A stretch of 64,000 nt of DNA from Streptomyces sp. NRRL B-1140. GTDB lineage: Bacteria > Actinomycetota > Actinomycetes > Streptomycetales > Streptomycetaceae. Positions within the stretch are counted from its first letter, which is position 1. Each line of letters starts with the position of its first letter. Below are positions 8,131 to 16,457 of this stretch, one piece after another. The stretch covers positions 62,001 through 126,000 of the forward strand of contig NZ_LGEA01000093.1 of NCBI RefSeq assembly GCF_001280065.1, in the 5' to 3' direction. The notes under the pieces are model-generated. The model worked only from the letters and a program-made list of their open reading frames with translations. It searched no databases and was not told the origin of the DNA. Position numbers and translations under genes: made by a program.

Positions 8131-10347
8131 TCAGCGCCTGACCGGCTTGATCCCTTCCAGCGTCGGCACCACCGGCTTGATGCTGCCGTCGGCCGCGAAC
8201 TCCATGCGGTCGACGGTCGTCTCGCGGTGCATGCCGTCGCCGCCGGGCAGGCCGGGGCCGCCCAGGGCGAAGCGGTGGTAGACCATGTACCAGTCGTCGG
8301 TGCCGGGGGTGTTCACCACCGAGTGGTGGCCGGTGCCGAGGATGCCGTACTCGGGCCGCTTCTGAAGGATCGTCCCGCGCTTGGTCCACGGGCCGAGCGG
8401 GGTCGGTCCCGTCGCGTACGCCACGTGGTAGTTCTCGCTGCGGGTGTCGTCCTCCGACCACATGAAGTAGTACGTGCCCTTCCGCTTGATCACGAAGGAG
8501 CCCTCGCGGAAGTCGTCCGGGGTGATGTCCTTCACCTTCGAGGCGTCGAAGGACACCATGTCGTCGTTCAGCGGCACGACGTACCCGTGGCCGTTGCCCC
8601 AGTACAGGTAGGCCTGGCCGTCGTCGTCCGTGAAGACCGCCGGGTCGATCATCTGGCCCTTGAGCGAACCGCCCTTGGCGACCAGCGGCTTGCCGAGTGC
8701 GTCCTTGAAGGGGCCGGCGGGGGAGTCGGCCACCGCCACGCCGATCTGCTGCTCGGCGCAGAAGTAGTAGTAGAACTTGCCGTTGCGTTCGGCGATCGCG
8801 GGTGCCCAGGCGTTCTTGTCGGCCCAGCTCACGTCGGGACCGAGGTCGAGGATGACGCCGTGGTCCTTCCAGTTCACCAGGTCCTTCGACGAGTACGCCT
8901 TGAATTTCGTGCCGCTCCAGCCCTGGAAGCCGTCCGTCGTCGGGTAGATCCAGTAACGGCCGTCCAGGTAGTGCACGTCGGGGTCGGCGTTCAGGCCGGG
9001 CAGCACCGGACTGCGGGTGGGCACCGCCTCGACCGTCCAGGTGCGCCTGGTGCCGTCGGCGGCCGTGACCGTGTACTTCTGCGGTGTGCGGAAGTCGCGC
9101 CGGGTGCCGGACTTCGGGCTGAGCTTCGCTCCCTCACCGGCCCACAGCTTCGGGGCGAGTCCCCGCAGGTCGGCGTCCGGCTTCATGGGCAGGACGACCT
9201 TCGAGGCACTGTCCGTGACGATCGCGTAGCCCTTCTGGTGCTTCGCCGTCGCGTCCACGACCGAGGTGGGGGTGGAGGGGTAGGCGGCCAGCAGGCGGTC
9301 GTACTCCTGCTGCGTCACCGGGAGCACCGTGCCGTGCCGGGGGCTCGCCGGAAGCTGGTAGTCCGTCGACGGGGTCCACTTGCCGGAGGCGAGGTCGGTG
9401 GTCTCGAAGGGCACGTAGCCGCGGCCGCCGTACTCGTCGATGAACAGGTACCACTTCTTCTCGGTGTTCGACTTGAACACCGTCGGGCCCTCACCGCGGT
9501 CCATGGCGCCCTTGCCGATGCAGTCGGCCACGAGGTCGTACTTCGTGGATGTCAGCGAGGTCGACTTCTCGCCGGTGATGAACTTCGAGCAGGGGCTGGA
9601 GGAGCCGGGGTCGCGCTCGTCCTTGGTGTAGCGGTAGTACTCGTCCTTGTACTTCACGACCGTGGAGTCGATCACCGAGTAGCCCGGGTCGTTCCAGACC
9701 TTCGGCTTGCTGAAGGTGCGGAAGTCCTTCGTGGTCGCGTACAGCATCTTGTTGTACGTGTCGCCCTTGTGGTCCGGGTCGTCGTCGGCGTAGAGCTTCG
9801 ACGCCCAGAAGACGACGTACGCACCGAGCTCGTCGTCCCAGTAGGCCTCCGGGGCCCAGGTGTTGCCCGCGCTGTCGGGCGAGACCTTCACCAGGCGCTG
9901 GTCGGTCCAGTGGACGAGGTCCGTGGACTCCCAGACCATGATCGACTTGCTGCCGTGCCGCTGGACGTCGTCCCAGCTGCCGCTGGAGTTCTGGTACATC
10001 CGCAGGTCGGTGGCGATCAGGTAGAACTTGTCGCCCTCGGGGGAGCGGATGACGAACGGATCGCGCAGGCCCTTCTCGCCGGTCGTGGACGTCAGCACCG
10101 GCTTGCCGGCGTTCAGCTCACGCCAGTGCAGCGGGTCGTTGCCGCGGCTGAGGGCGTAGCGGATCTGCTCGCCGTCGGCGGTGCCCTCACCGGTGAAGTA
10201 GGCGAAGAGGTAGCCGGCGTACGGGCTGTGCTTCACGGGCGGGGCTCCGGGATCTGCGGTGCTGGGCGGCGCCGCGAGGAGGGTCAGGAGGAGGCCGGTC
10301 AGGGCCAGGAAGGGGAGCAGGAGCGTGCGGGCGATGCGGGGGCGCAT
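8131..10347 (-). CDS. Secreted tandem GH43 enzyme (two propeller modules)
   Basis: A 738-residue secreted protein with a signal peptide over about residues 1-32. The first GH43-like propeller (about 45-360) includes LRDPFVIRSPEGDKFYLIATD. A short beta-rich spacer (about 362-445, ending YTVTAADGTRRTWTVEAV) precedes a second GH43 propeller from about 447. That module shows LNADPDVHYLDGRYW, MIDPAVFTDDDGQAYLYWG and REGSFVIKRKGTYYFMWS, so its Asp/Asp/Glu set looks complete. The ATG at 10347 has AGGAAG upstream. Arabinan or arabinoxylan side-chain hydrolysis is the likely role given the pectinase neighbours. Whether both modules are active is not clear from sequence. Confidence 0.85.
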   Translation of the reverse strand: MRPRIARTLLLPFLALTGLLLTLLAAPPSTADPGAPPVKHSPYAGYLFAYFTGEGTADGEQIRYALSRGNDPLHWRELNAGKPVLTSTTGEKGLRDPFVIRSPEGDKFYLIATDLRMYQNSSGSWDDVQRHGSKSIMVWESTDLVHWTDQRLVKVSPDSAGNTWAPEAYWDDELGAYVVFWASKLYADDDPDHKGDTYNKMLYATTKDFRTFSKPKVWNDPGYSVIDSTVVKYKDEYYRYTKDERDPGSSSPCSKFITGEKSTSLTSTKYDLVADCIGKGAMDRGEGPTVFKSNTEKKWYLFIDEYGGRGYVPFETTDLASGKWTPSTDYQLPASPRHGTVLPVTQQEYDRLLAAYPSTPTSVVDATAKHQKGYAIVTDSASKVVLPMKPDADLRGLAPKLWAGEGAKLSPKSGTRRDFRTPQKYTVTAADGTRRTWTVEAVPTRSPVLPGLNADPDVHYLDGRYWIYPTTDGFQGWSGTKFKAYSSKDLVNWKDHGVILDLGPDVSWADKNAWAPAIAERNGKFYYYFCAEQQIGVAVADSPAGPFKDALGKPLVAKGGSLKGQMIDPAVFTDDDGQAYLYWGNGHGYVVPLNDDMVSFDASKVKDITPDDFREGSFVIKRKGTYYFMWSEDDTRSENYHVAYATGPTPLGPWTKRGTILQKRPEYGILGTGHHSVVNTPGTDDWYMVYHRFALGGPGLPGGDGMHRETTVDRMEFAADGSIKPVVPTLEGIKPVRR

Positions 10348-10396
10348 GACACTTCCTGTCGGAGTGTGGGGGATTCTGTTGGATAACAGCCCTCGG

Positions 10397-10425
10397 AGTG
10401 TCACCGGCGGGGCGCAGGGCGTCAA
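10397..10425 (-). promoter_or_regulatory. Candidate promoter for the tandem GH43 gene
   Basis: On the minus strand TTGACG (10425-10420) and GACACT (10402-10397) are separated by 17 bases. The -10 match is moderate. Transcription would start near 10390, giving a leader of about 45 bases before the ATG. Confidence 0.4.
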
Positions 10426-10450
10426 CGGGTGTGCGTGAGGTCGGCGTTTC

Positions 10451-10461
10451 CGAAACTTTCG
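10451..10461. promoter_or_regulatory. Palindrome CGAAACTTTCG, candidate sugar-regulator operator
   Basis: A perfect 11-base palindrome 26 bases upstream of the candidate -35. The CGAAA-N-TTTCG form is the motif described upstream of actinomycete xylanase and xylosidase genes. It could control the GH43 gene in response to pentose oligosaccharides. I saw no second copy upstream of the other pectinase genes. Confidence 0.5.
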
Positions 10462-10490
10462 CGCTACCGGAGCGTCGTCGCCGGTACAGC

Positions 10491-10524
10491 GACGCCCCCG
10501 TCGGTGCGAAGCGACGGGGGCGTC
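10491..10524 (-). terminator. Terminator downstream of the PL3 gene
   Basis: Perfect 12-base arms (10491-10502 and 10513-10524) with a 10-base loop. It ends the region between the PL3 stop (10687) and the GH43 promoter, so it most likely stops PL3 transcription. Confidence 0.65.
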
Positions 10525-10530
10525 CTGCCG

Positions 10531-10665
10531 ACCGGCCGAGGGGGGCTCGGCCGGTGCCGTCCGGCCGTCCGGAGGGGGGCTCCGGAGGGCCGAGGTGCCG
10601 GACGTCCGGCTGGGGGGCCGGACACCCGGCGTCCCGGTCGGTCCAAGGGGGGACGAGGACCAACC
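10531..10665. repeat. Four consecutive hairpins, each with a G6 loop
   Basis: This gene-free stretch (intergenic region 10348-10686) contains four hairpins in a row. Their arms are 10531-10539/10547-10555, 10568-10573/10581-10586, 10604-10609/10618-10623 and 10634-10644/10657-10667. Each loop carries a run of six G (10540-10545, 10574-10579, 10612-10617, 10647-10652), so the runs start 34-38 bases apart. The first three stems are perfect and the fourth has one mismatch. In the PL3 transcript the loops read C6. See findings. Confidence 0.75.
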
Positions 10666-10686
10666 GGAGTCACTGGGGGCAAGGAC

Positions 10687-11520
10687 CTACTGGTAGCTGA
10701 TGTCGGAAGCCCCGAACCTGCAGCTCTTGCCGTCCGGGCCGGGCGGCGTCAGCTCCTTGGGTTCCTTGCCGGTGTTGTTGCCCTCGAAGCGCACACACGT
10801 CTTGATCTTCTTCTTGCCGTCACCGTGGACGCGGACCTTCGACAGCGTCGCCGTGTCGCCGTAGTTGGCGTTCACCCCGACGATGGAGTTCATCGGGGCG
10901 GTCACGTCGATGTCGCTGAGCACGATCGTGCGCTTGTACTGCGTCTTGCAGTTGCCGCAGGAGCGGACCAGCTTGCCGGCGTGTCCCACCTGGAAGCCCG
11001 AGACGTTCAGCGTGCCTGCCCCGTTGAACTGCAGCACCTTGTCGTCGGCGTTCCTCGCGCCGCCGCCGATCACCTTGTACACCGCGGACGAGGACGTGCC
11101 CTTGAAGCTGGCCGCGTCCTCGCCGACGTCCGTCCACCACACGTTCTGCAGGGTGCAACTGCCCTTGCAGTGCACGCCGTCGGCCGCCGGGGTGCCGATG
11201 ACGACGTTCTTGAGGACGGCCCCGTCAGCCAGCTCGAAGATCGGGTCCTGGCCCTCGTCCTGGTTGTCCTGGCCGAGTGGGCCGGTGCCGTAGAACATCC
11301 TCATCCCGCCGTCGCGCACACCGGAGACCGGGATGGTCTCGGACACGGGGGTCTTTCCCTTGGCGGTGGGCCAGGAGGACGCCGCGCCCGCCGTCGACAG
11401 CATCGACGTGGTGACCATCGCCGCGCCCGTGATGCCGAAGGCCGACACCGCGGCGATCACCGTCCGCCGCTTGGTGGCGCTGCGGCGATGGCGGACGCGC
11501 TGTTCTGCCGGTGCAGTCAT
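10687..11520 (-). CDS. Secreted pectate lyase, PL3 family
   Basis: A 277-residue secreted lyase. The basic twin-Arg-rich N terminus (RHRRSATKRR) leads into a hydrophobic signal segment ending near GAASS. The mature part shows the PL3 pattern DPIFELADGAVLKNVVIG, DGVHCKGSCTLQNVWWTDVGEDA, ADDKVLQFNG and RSCGNCKTQYKR, with paired Cys residues. PL3 enzymes cleave polygalacturonate and need calcium. The start ATG at 11520 has TGAGGA upstream. It lies 83 bases after the putative anti-sigma gene on the same strand, so it could belong to that sigma factor's operon or regulon. Confidence 0.9.
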   Translation of the reverse strand: MTAPAEQRVRHRRSATKRRTVIAAVSAFGITGAAMVTTSMLSTAGAASSWPTAKGKTPVSETIPVSGVRDGGMRMFYGTGPLGQDNQDEGQDPIFELADGAVLKNVVIGTPAADGVHCKGSCTLQNVWWTDVGEDAASFKGTSSSAVYKVIGGGARNADDKVLQFNGAGTLNVSGFQVGHAGKLVRSCGNCKTQYKRTIVLSDIDVTAPMNSIVGVNANYGDTATLSKVRVHGDGKKKIKTCVRFEGNNTGKEPKELTPPGPDGKSCRFGASDISYQ

Positions 11521-11603
11521 GTACCGATTCCTCAGGTGGGGGTGGCCTTGCGCCTCATGGTCGCCACCGGTGAGGAAAGGGTTGCCGCCTCTTCGGTGAA
11601 TTT

Positions 11604-12461
11604 TCACGAGGCGCCGTCGCCGTCGTCCACGGCGGCGAAACCACCGCCCACCGACAGCTGCCGCGAACCGGCCGTGGCCGTCACCGTGTAGCGGTCCGTG
11701 CTCGCGTCGCGGCCGCCGCGGGCGTGGCCGAACTGGCCGGCGAACACCCACTCGCCCACGGGGACCGTGCGGCCCTCCTTGAGGGTCCAGGTGTAGACGA
11801 GGAACCCCTCCCGCTCGGCGACCGCGAAGGTGAAGTCGTCCTCGGGCAGGGAGCGCCAGGCACCCGCATCGGAGACGCCGCCGGTCTGGGCGACCTCCAG
11901 CCGCACGGTCAGCGCGGTCAGTTGCTCGCGGGTCCTGAGCGTGACGTCGCTCTGCGCCCAGAAGTCGTTGCTGTGCGGGTCGACCGAGCCGTCCGACCAC
12001 AGCGGGCCGTCCTCGGCCGCGGTGCGCGGCCGCCCGGTGGCCGGGGCGCTCGGTGTTCCCGACGGCGGGGGCCCGGACTCACGGCGCTCGGACGGCCGGC
12101 TCGGTGCCGGTCTCACCGGCACCGGGGGTGCGGGGGCCCGGCTCGTCGCCTCCGGGGAAGGCGTGGGATCCGGGGTCGCGGACGTCGCCACTTCCCGCTG
12201 GCGCGGGGCGGTCTCCTCCTTCACCGCGGACGCCACCGCATAACCGCCCACCGCCAGGACACCGGCGACCGCGGCGGTCGCCCCCGCCACCCGCATCCAG
12301 CCGAAGACCGGCGGACGCGTCGTCCGATGGCCGGAACCGGCCGGACCGGCCATGCCGCGCTCGATCCGGGCCAGCATGCGCTCCCGGTCGGGCTCGTGCG
12401 CCCCGGCCGCCTCGTGCAACCGGGCGCGCACCTCCTCGTGCACGTCCCGCCGCATGCTCAT
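11604..12461 (-). CDS. Putative membrane anti-sigma factor
   Basis: A 285-residue protein with an N-terminal cytosolic part of about 50 residues and a single membrane segment (GATAAVAGVLAVGGYAVASA). A Pro/Ser/Thr-rich spacer follows, then an extracytoplasmic beta-rich domain (about 160-285) of unknown fold. The ATG overlaps the sigma factor stop (ATGA), the typical arrangement for sigma/anti-sigma pairs. The N terminus lacks an obvious HxxxCxxC zinc motif, so it is not a ZAS-type anti-sigma. The role is inferred from position and topology only; the external domain may sense a cell-wall or substrate signal. Confidence 0.55.
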   Translation of the reverse strand: MSMRRDVHEEVRARLHEAAGAHEPDRERMLARIERGMAGPAGSGHRTTRPPVFGWMRVAGATAAVAGVLAVGGYAVASAVKEETAPRQREVATSATPDPTPSPEATSRAPAPPVPVRPAPSRPSERRESGPPPSGTPSAPATGRPRTAAEDGPLWSDGSVDPHSNDFWAQSDVTLRTREQLTALTVRLEVAQTGGVSDAGAWRSLPEDDFTFAVAEREGFLVYTWTLKEGRTVPVGEWVFAGQFGHARGGRDASTDRYTVTATAGSRQLSVGGGFAAVDDGDGAS

Positions 12462-13057
12462 CGGTCCCTCCCTCCGCCCTCGCCGGTGCGCACGCCCTCC
12501 ACGGCCGGCGAGCAGCGGGGAGTGCCCAGCGTCGCGTGCATCCGCTGCGGTACGCCCTGTGTCCCCAGGAGCCGCTGGAGTTCGGCCATGCCCTTCGAGG
12601 TCTGGCTCTTCACCGTACCCACCGAGACACCGAGCGCCTGCGCGGTGTCCTTCTCCGACAGGTCGAACGCGTGCCGCAGCACCACGCAGGCCCGCTTGCG
12701 GAACGGCAGCCTGCGCAACGCCTCCCGCACATCGACCACGCCCGCGACGTCCGGGTTCTCGGTGTTCTCCTCGCGCTGCGACCAGAACAGGGCGATGCGC
12801 CGCCGCTCGCGCACCGCGCTGCGGATGCGGGTACGGGCCAGGTTGGCGACCACACCGCGCGCGTACGCCGCCGGATGGTCGGCCGCGCGCACCCGGTCCC
12901 AGCGGTGCCACATCGCGAGCAACGCGTCCGCCGCCAGGTCGTCCGCACTGTCCGACTCGCCGGTCAGCAGGTGGGCGAGGCGGGACAGTTCGGCGTAATG
13001 ACGCTCGAAGAAGGCGTGGAACTCCACGGAGGCGGCGTCGTCGACGACCGTGCCCAC
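12458..13057 (-). CDS. ECF RNA polymerase sigma factor, SigE-like family
   Basis: A 199-residue sigma-70 family protein. Region 2 lies around EFHAFFERHYAELSRLAHLL to ALLAMWHRWDRV, and region 4 covers REALRRLPFRKRACVVLRH with the helix-turn-helix GVSVGTVKSQTSKGM. Its length and pattern match the actinobacterial SigE family of ECF factors. The GTG start at 13057 is preceded by GGAGGAG. Its 3' end overlaps the putative anti-sigma gene. The pectate lyase PL3 and the tandem GH43 gene lie downstream in the same direction, which makes them candidate targets, but I did not identify a specific promoter motif. Confidence 0.85.
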   Translation of the reverse strand: MGTVVDDAASVEFHAFFERHYAELSRLAHLLTGESDSADDLAADALLAMWHRWDRVRAADHPAAYARGVVANLARTRIRSAVRERRRIALFWSQREENTENPDVAGVVDVREALRRLPFRKRACVVLRHAFDLSEKDTAQALGVSVGTVKSQTSKGMAELQRLLGTQGVPQRMHATLGTPRCSPAVEGVRTGEGGGRDR

Positions 13058-13327
13058 GGGCGACCTCTCCTCCCAGCGGCTACGGGCGCTCCCGGACGGG
13101 GCGCCCTGTGGGTGTCATGTAGTTGACATGTGACCATCCGGGGGAGGCCCGGACGAGACCGGGAAGCGTAGCAGCGATCGTCGAACAGTTCGTACGGGGC
13201 TTCGAACAGCGTATGGCCGGCCGCACCCGGAATCCGTAACACGGCGAAAACCTGAACCGGGTCCGACCCGGGCACAATCCGGCCAGCATCCGCACACCGA
13301 TCACCCAGGCACCGAGGAGCACGCGCC

Positions 13328-14785
13328 ATGTCCGAACCCCAGCAGGTCACCGAGCGGCCACCCGTCACGGCACCGCCGTCGAACGGCGTCGACCGGTTCT
13401 TCCGGATCTCCGAGCGGGGCTCGACCTTCGGCCGGGAGATCCGCGGCGGCTTCGCCACCTTCTTCACGATGGCCTACATCCTCGTCCTGAATCCCATCAT
13501 CCTGGGCAGCGCGAAGGACAAGTTCGGGCACCAGCTGGACGCCGTCCAACTCACCACCGCCACCGCCCTGGTGGCCGCGGTCATGACGATCGTCATGGGC
13601 GTGGGCGGCAACTTGCCCCTCGCGCTCGCCGCCGGACTCGGTCTGAACGCCGTGGTCGCCTTCCAGATCGCCCCGCTGATGAGCTGGGACGACGCGATGG
13701 GCCTGATCGTCCTCGAAGGCCTGCTGATCTGCGTGCTGGTGGTGACCGGACTGCGCGAGGCCGTCATGCACGCGATACCCCAGCCGCTGAAGCAGGCGAT
13801 CAGCGTCGGCATCGGCCTGTTCATCGCCTTCATCGGCTTCGTCGACGCCGGGTTCGTCAGCCGCATCCCGGACGCCGCGAACACCACCGTGCCCGTTCAG
13901 CTGGGCGGCACCGGCACCCTCGCCGGCTGGCCGATGCTGGTCTTCTGCCTCGGGGTGCTGCTGACGATCGGACTGCTCGCCCGCAAGGTCAAGGGCGCCA
14001 TCCTGATCAGCATCGTCACCATGACCGCGCTGGCGGTGGTGATCAACTCCCTCGCCGACATCAAGTCCTGGGGTCTGACCACCCCCGCCTGGCCCGACAA
14101 GCTCGTCGACGCCCCCGACTTCGGACTCATCGGCCACTTCGACCTGCTCGGTGCCTTCAGCGCCCCCGGCGTCGGCGTCATCACCGTCGTCCTGCTGATC
14201 TTCACGCTGATCCTGTCCGACTTCTTCGACACCATGGGCACGGTCGTCGGCATCAGCGCCGAGGCCGGCCTGCTCGACGAGGAGGGCAAGGTCCCGAACC
14301 TCGGCCGGGTGCTGCTCATCGACGGTGCGGCCGCGGTCGCGGGCGGCGCTGCCTCCGCCTCCTCGGCGACCTCCTACATCGAGTCCGCGGCCGGTGTCGG
14401 CGAGGGCTCGCGCACCGGCTTCTCCAACCTCGTCACCGGCGGCCTGTTCGGTCTCGCGCTGTTCCTGACCCCGCTGCTCACCATCGTCCCGCTGCAGGCG
14501 GCCGCCCCGGCTCTGGTCGCCGTCGGCTTCCTGATGATGACCCAGGTCAAGCACATCGACTGGGACCGCTACGACATCGCCATCCCGGCGTTCCTCACCA
14601 TCGCGGTGATGCCGTTCACCTACTCCATCACCAACGGCATCGGCGCCGGTTTCCTCGCCTACGTCGTCATCAAGACCGTGCTCGGCAAGGCCAGGGAGGT
14701 GCACTGGCTGCTGTGGGGGACCTCGGCGCTGTTCCTCGTGTACTTCGCCATCGACCCGATCGAGCAGCTCCTGGGAGCGAAGTGA
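13328..14785 (+). CDS. NCS2 family purine permease (AzgA-like)
   Basis: A 485-residue membrane transporter with about 12-14 hydrophobic segments. The N terminus RGGFATFFTMAYILVLNP and the internal FFDTMGTVVGISAEAGL and SYIESAAGVGEGSRTGF segments are characteristic of the adenine/guanine/hypoxanthine branch of NCS2 proton symporters. GAGGAG sits upstream of the ATG. The 270-base gap to the divergent sigma gene contains a CATGT-N5-ACATG inverted repeat (13116-13130) that overlaps a TTGACA; I saw no convincing -10. A strong terminator follows the gene. Confidence 0.88.
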   Translation: MSEPQQVTERPPVTAPPSNGVDRFFRISERGSTFGREIRGGFATFFTMAYILVLNPIILGSAKDKFGHQLDAVQLTTATALVAAVMTIVMGVGGNLPLALAAGLGLNAVVAFQIAPLMSWDDAMGLIVLEGLLICVLVVTGLREAVMHAIPQPLKQAISVGIGLFIAFIGFVDAGFVSRIPDAANTTVPVQLGGTGTLAGWPMLVFCLGVLLTIGLLARKVKGAILISIVTMTALAVVINSLADIKSWGLTTPAWPDKLVDAPDFGLIGHFDLLGAFSAPGVGVITVVLLIFTLILSDFFDTMGTVVGISAEAGLLDEEGKVPNLGRVLLIDGAAAVAGGAASASSATSYIESAAGVGEGSRTGFSNLVTGGLFGLALFLTPLLTIVPLQAAAPALVAVGFLMMTQVKHIDWDRYDIAIPAFLTIAVMPFTYSITNGIGAGFLAYVVIKTVLGKAREVHWLLWGTSALFLVYFAIDPIEQLLGAK

Positions 14786-14808
14786 CACCGGGCCCCGCGC
14801 TGACATGA

Positions 14809-14845
14809 GGACGGGCCGCCCCCGGGGGGAAGGGGGCGGCCCGTC
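14809..14845. terminator. Bidirectional terminator between permease and PBP genes
   Basis: Perfect 14-base arms (14809-14822 and 14832-14845) with a 9-base G-rich loop. It sits between convergent genes ending at 14785 and 14880. Confidence 0.85.
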
Positions 14846-14879
14846 TCGTCCGTGAAGACGGTTTACCGGCGGCCGGGGT

Positions 14880-16337
14880 TCAGTCCTCGAGCGCCGCTTG
14901 CATCATCGCCTTGGCGACGGGCGCCGCCAGGCCGTTGCCGCTGACCTCCGAGCGGGCCGCGTTCGACTGCTCCACGACGACCGCCACGGCGACCTCCTTG
15001 CCCGACGAGTCGGACTTGCCGTACGAGGTGAACCAGGCGTACGGCACCTGGCTGTTGTTCTCGCCGTGCTGGGCCGTGCCCGTCTTGCCGCCGACGGTCG
15101 CGCCCGGGATGCGGGCGTTCGTGCCCGTGCCCTTGTTCACGACCGTCTCCATCGCCGACTGCAGCTGCCGGGCGGTCGAGGAGCTGACGATCTCCTTCGT
15201 GCCTGCGTCGTCGTCGTAGTCCTGCAGCACATCACCACCGCTGTCGGTGATCTGCGAGACCATGTGCGGCGACACCAGCTTGCCGCCGTTGGCAAGGGCC
15301 GCCGAGACCATGGCCATCTGCAGCGGGGTGGCCGTGACGTCGAACTGGCCGATGCCCGTCAGGGCCGTCTGCGACGGGTACATGTCCGACGGGTACACGC
15401 TCGTGTAGGCCCGCACCGGCACGTCCAGCTTGTCGTCGTCGAAGCCGAACTTGTCGGCCATCGCCTTCACCTTGTCCTGGCCGAGCTTCACGGCCATCTT
15501 GGCGAAGACGTTGTTGCAGGAGTACTCCAGCGCCGTACGGATGGTCGCGTTCGTGCAGGGCGCGTTCGGGTTCTCGTTGGTCAGGTCCCGGCTGGTGCCC
15601 GGCAGCGTGTACGGGTCCGGGCTGTCCGTCTTCTCGTCCACCGACGAGTACAGCCCGTCCTCCAGCGCGGCCGCCGCCACCACCAGCTTGAACGTCGAAC
15701 CGGGCGGCAGCGGCTGCCGCAGCGCACGGTTCACCAGCGGCTTCTCCGGGTCCTTGGTGAGCTTCTCCCAGGCCGCGCCCGCGGTGTTGGCGTCGGTCAG
15801 CGAGGAGGGGTCGTACGACGGCGTCGACACGACCGCGAGGATCTTCCCGGTCTTCGGGTCGATGGCGACGGCACCGCCCTTCTTGTCACCGAGCGCGTGG
15901 TAGGCGGCCTTCTGCACGTCGGGGTCGATGGTCGTCACCACGTTGCCCGGCTCGGCCCGCTGGTTGGTCAGCGTGTCCATCACGGACTTGAGCCGGCTGT
16001 CCGTGCCGTTCAGCAGATCGGTGTAGATGCCCTCCAGCTGAGTCGGGGCGTACGCCTGCGACGCGAAACCCGTCACCGCCGCGTACAGCGGGCCGTCCGT
16101 GTACGTCCGCTTGTACTTCAGGTCGCCCGTCTTCGTCGGCGTCGAGCCGGTGACCGACCGGCCGCCCACGATGATGTTCCCGAGCGGCGCCGAGTACGTC
16201 TCGATCGCGTTCCGCCGGTTGTCCTTGTCGTCTGCCAGCGCCTGGCCTTCGTAGAACTGCACCCAGGTCGCCCTGACCAGCAGAGCCAACACCAGGAGCA
16301 TGGAGAAGACCGAGGCGCGCCTGATCGTCTTGTTCAT
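14880..16337 (-). CDS. Class B penicillin-binding protein (PbpA/FtsI-like transpeptidase)
   Basis: A 485-residue monofunctional D,D-transpeptidase that cross-links peptidoglycan outside the membrane. A single N-terminal membrane anchor (ASVFSMLLVLALLVRATW) is followed by a short pedestal. The transpeptidase domain has the SxxK motif in PPGSTFK near residue 215, SxN in YSCNN and KTG in GGKTGTAQ near 417. Length near 490 fits the short PbpA type rather than full FtsI. The family start MNKTIRRA is used (16337), but it has no visible ribosome site; a GTG at 16361 with AGGAA upstream would add eight residues. No division or rod-shape gene adjoins it. Confidence 0.88.
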   Translation of the reverse strand: MNKTIRRASVFSMLLVLALLVRATWVQFYEGQALADDKDNRRNAIETYSAPLGNIIVGGRSVTGSTPTKTGDLKYKRTYTDGPLYAAVTGFASQAYAPTQLEGIYTDLLNGTDSRLKSVMDTLTNQRAEPGNVVTTIDPDVQKAAYHALGDKKGGAVAIDPKTGKILAVVSTPSYDPSSLTDANTAGAAWEKLTKDPEKPLVNRALRQPLPPGSTFKLVVAAAALEDGLYSSVDEKTDSPDPYTLPGTSRDLTNENPNAPCTNATIRTALEYSCNNVFAKMAVKLGQDKVKAMADKFGFDDDKLDVPVRAYTSVYPSDMYPSQTALTGIGQFDVTATPLQMAMVSAALANGGKLVSPHMVSQITDSGGDVLQDYDDDAGTKEIVSSSTARQLQSAMETVVNKGTGTNARIPGATVGGKTGTAQHGENNSQVPYAWFTSYGKSDSSGKEVAVAVVVEQSNAARSEVSGNGLAAPVAKAMMQAALED

Positions 16338-16457
16338 TGCGAACAGGAGGACGAACCACACCGGGCGGATCGTTCCTGTCCGTCCTGTTTTCTCATCCGC
16401 GGGCCGGTTTTCTCATCCGGCGTTCAGAATTCCGGCACGCGGGCGCAGGGGAGCGTC

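Noticed and set aside
7246..10386. Plus-strand open frame of over 1000 codons opposite the tandem GH43 gene
   Set aside because: Produced by GC-rich third positions; no recognisable protein, and it crosses a strong terminator.
10540..10652. Intramolecular G-quadruplex from the four G6 runs
   Set aside because: Loops of about 30 bases are much longer than usual for a stable quadruplex; the hairpin reading explains the sequence better.
13123..13128. TTGACA upstream of the permease as a promoter -35
   Set aside because: No acceptable -10 at 16-18 bases; the motif is part of an inverted repeat instead.
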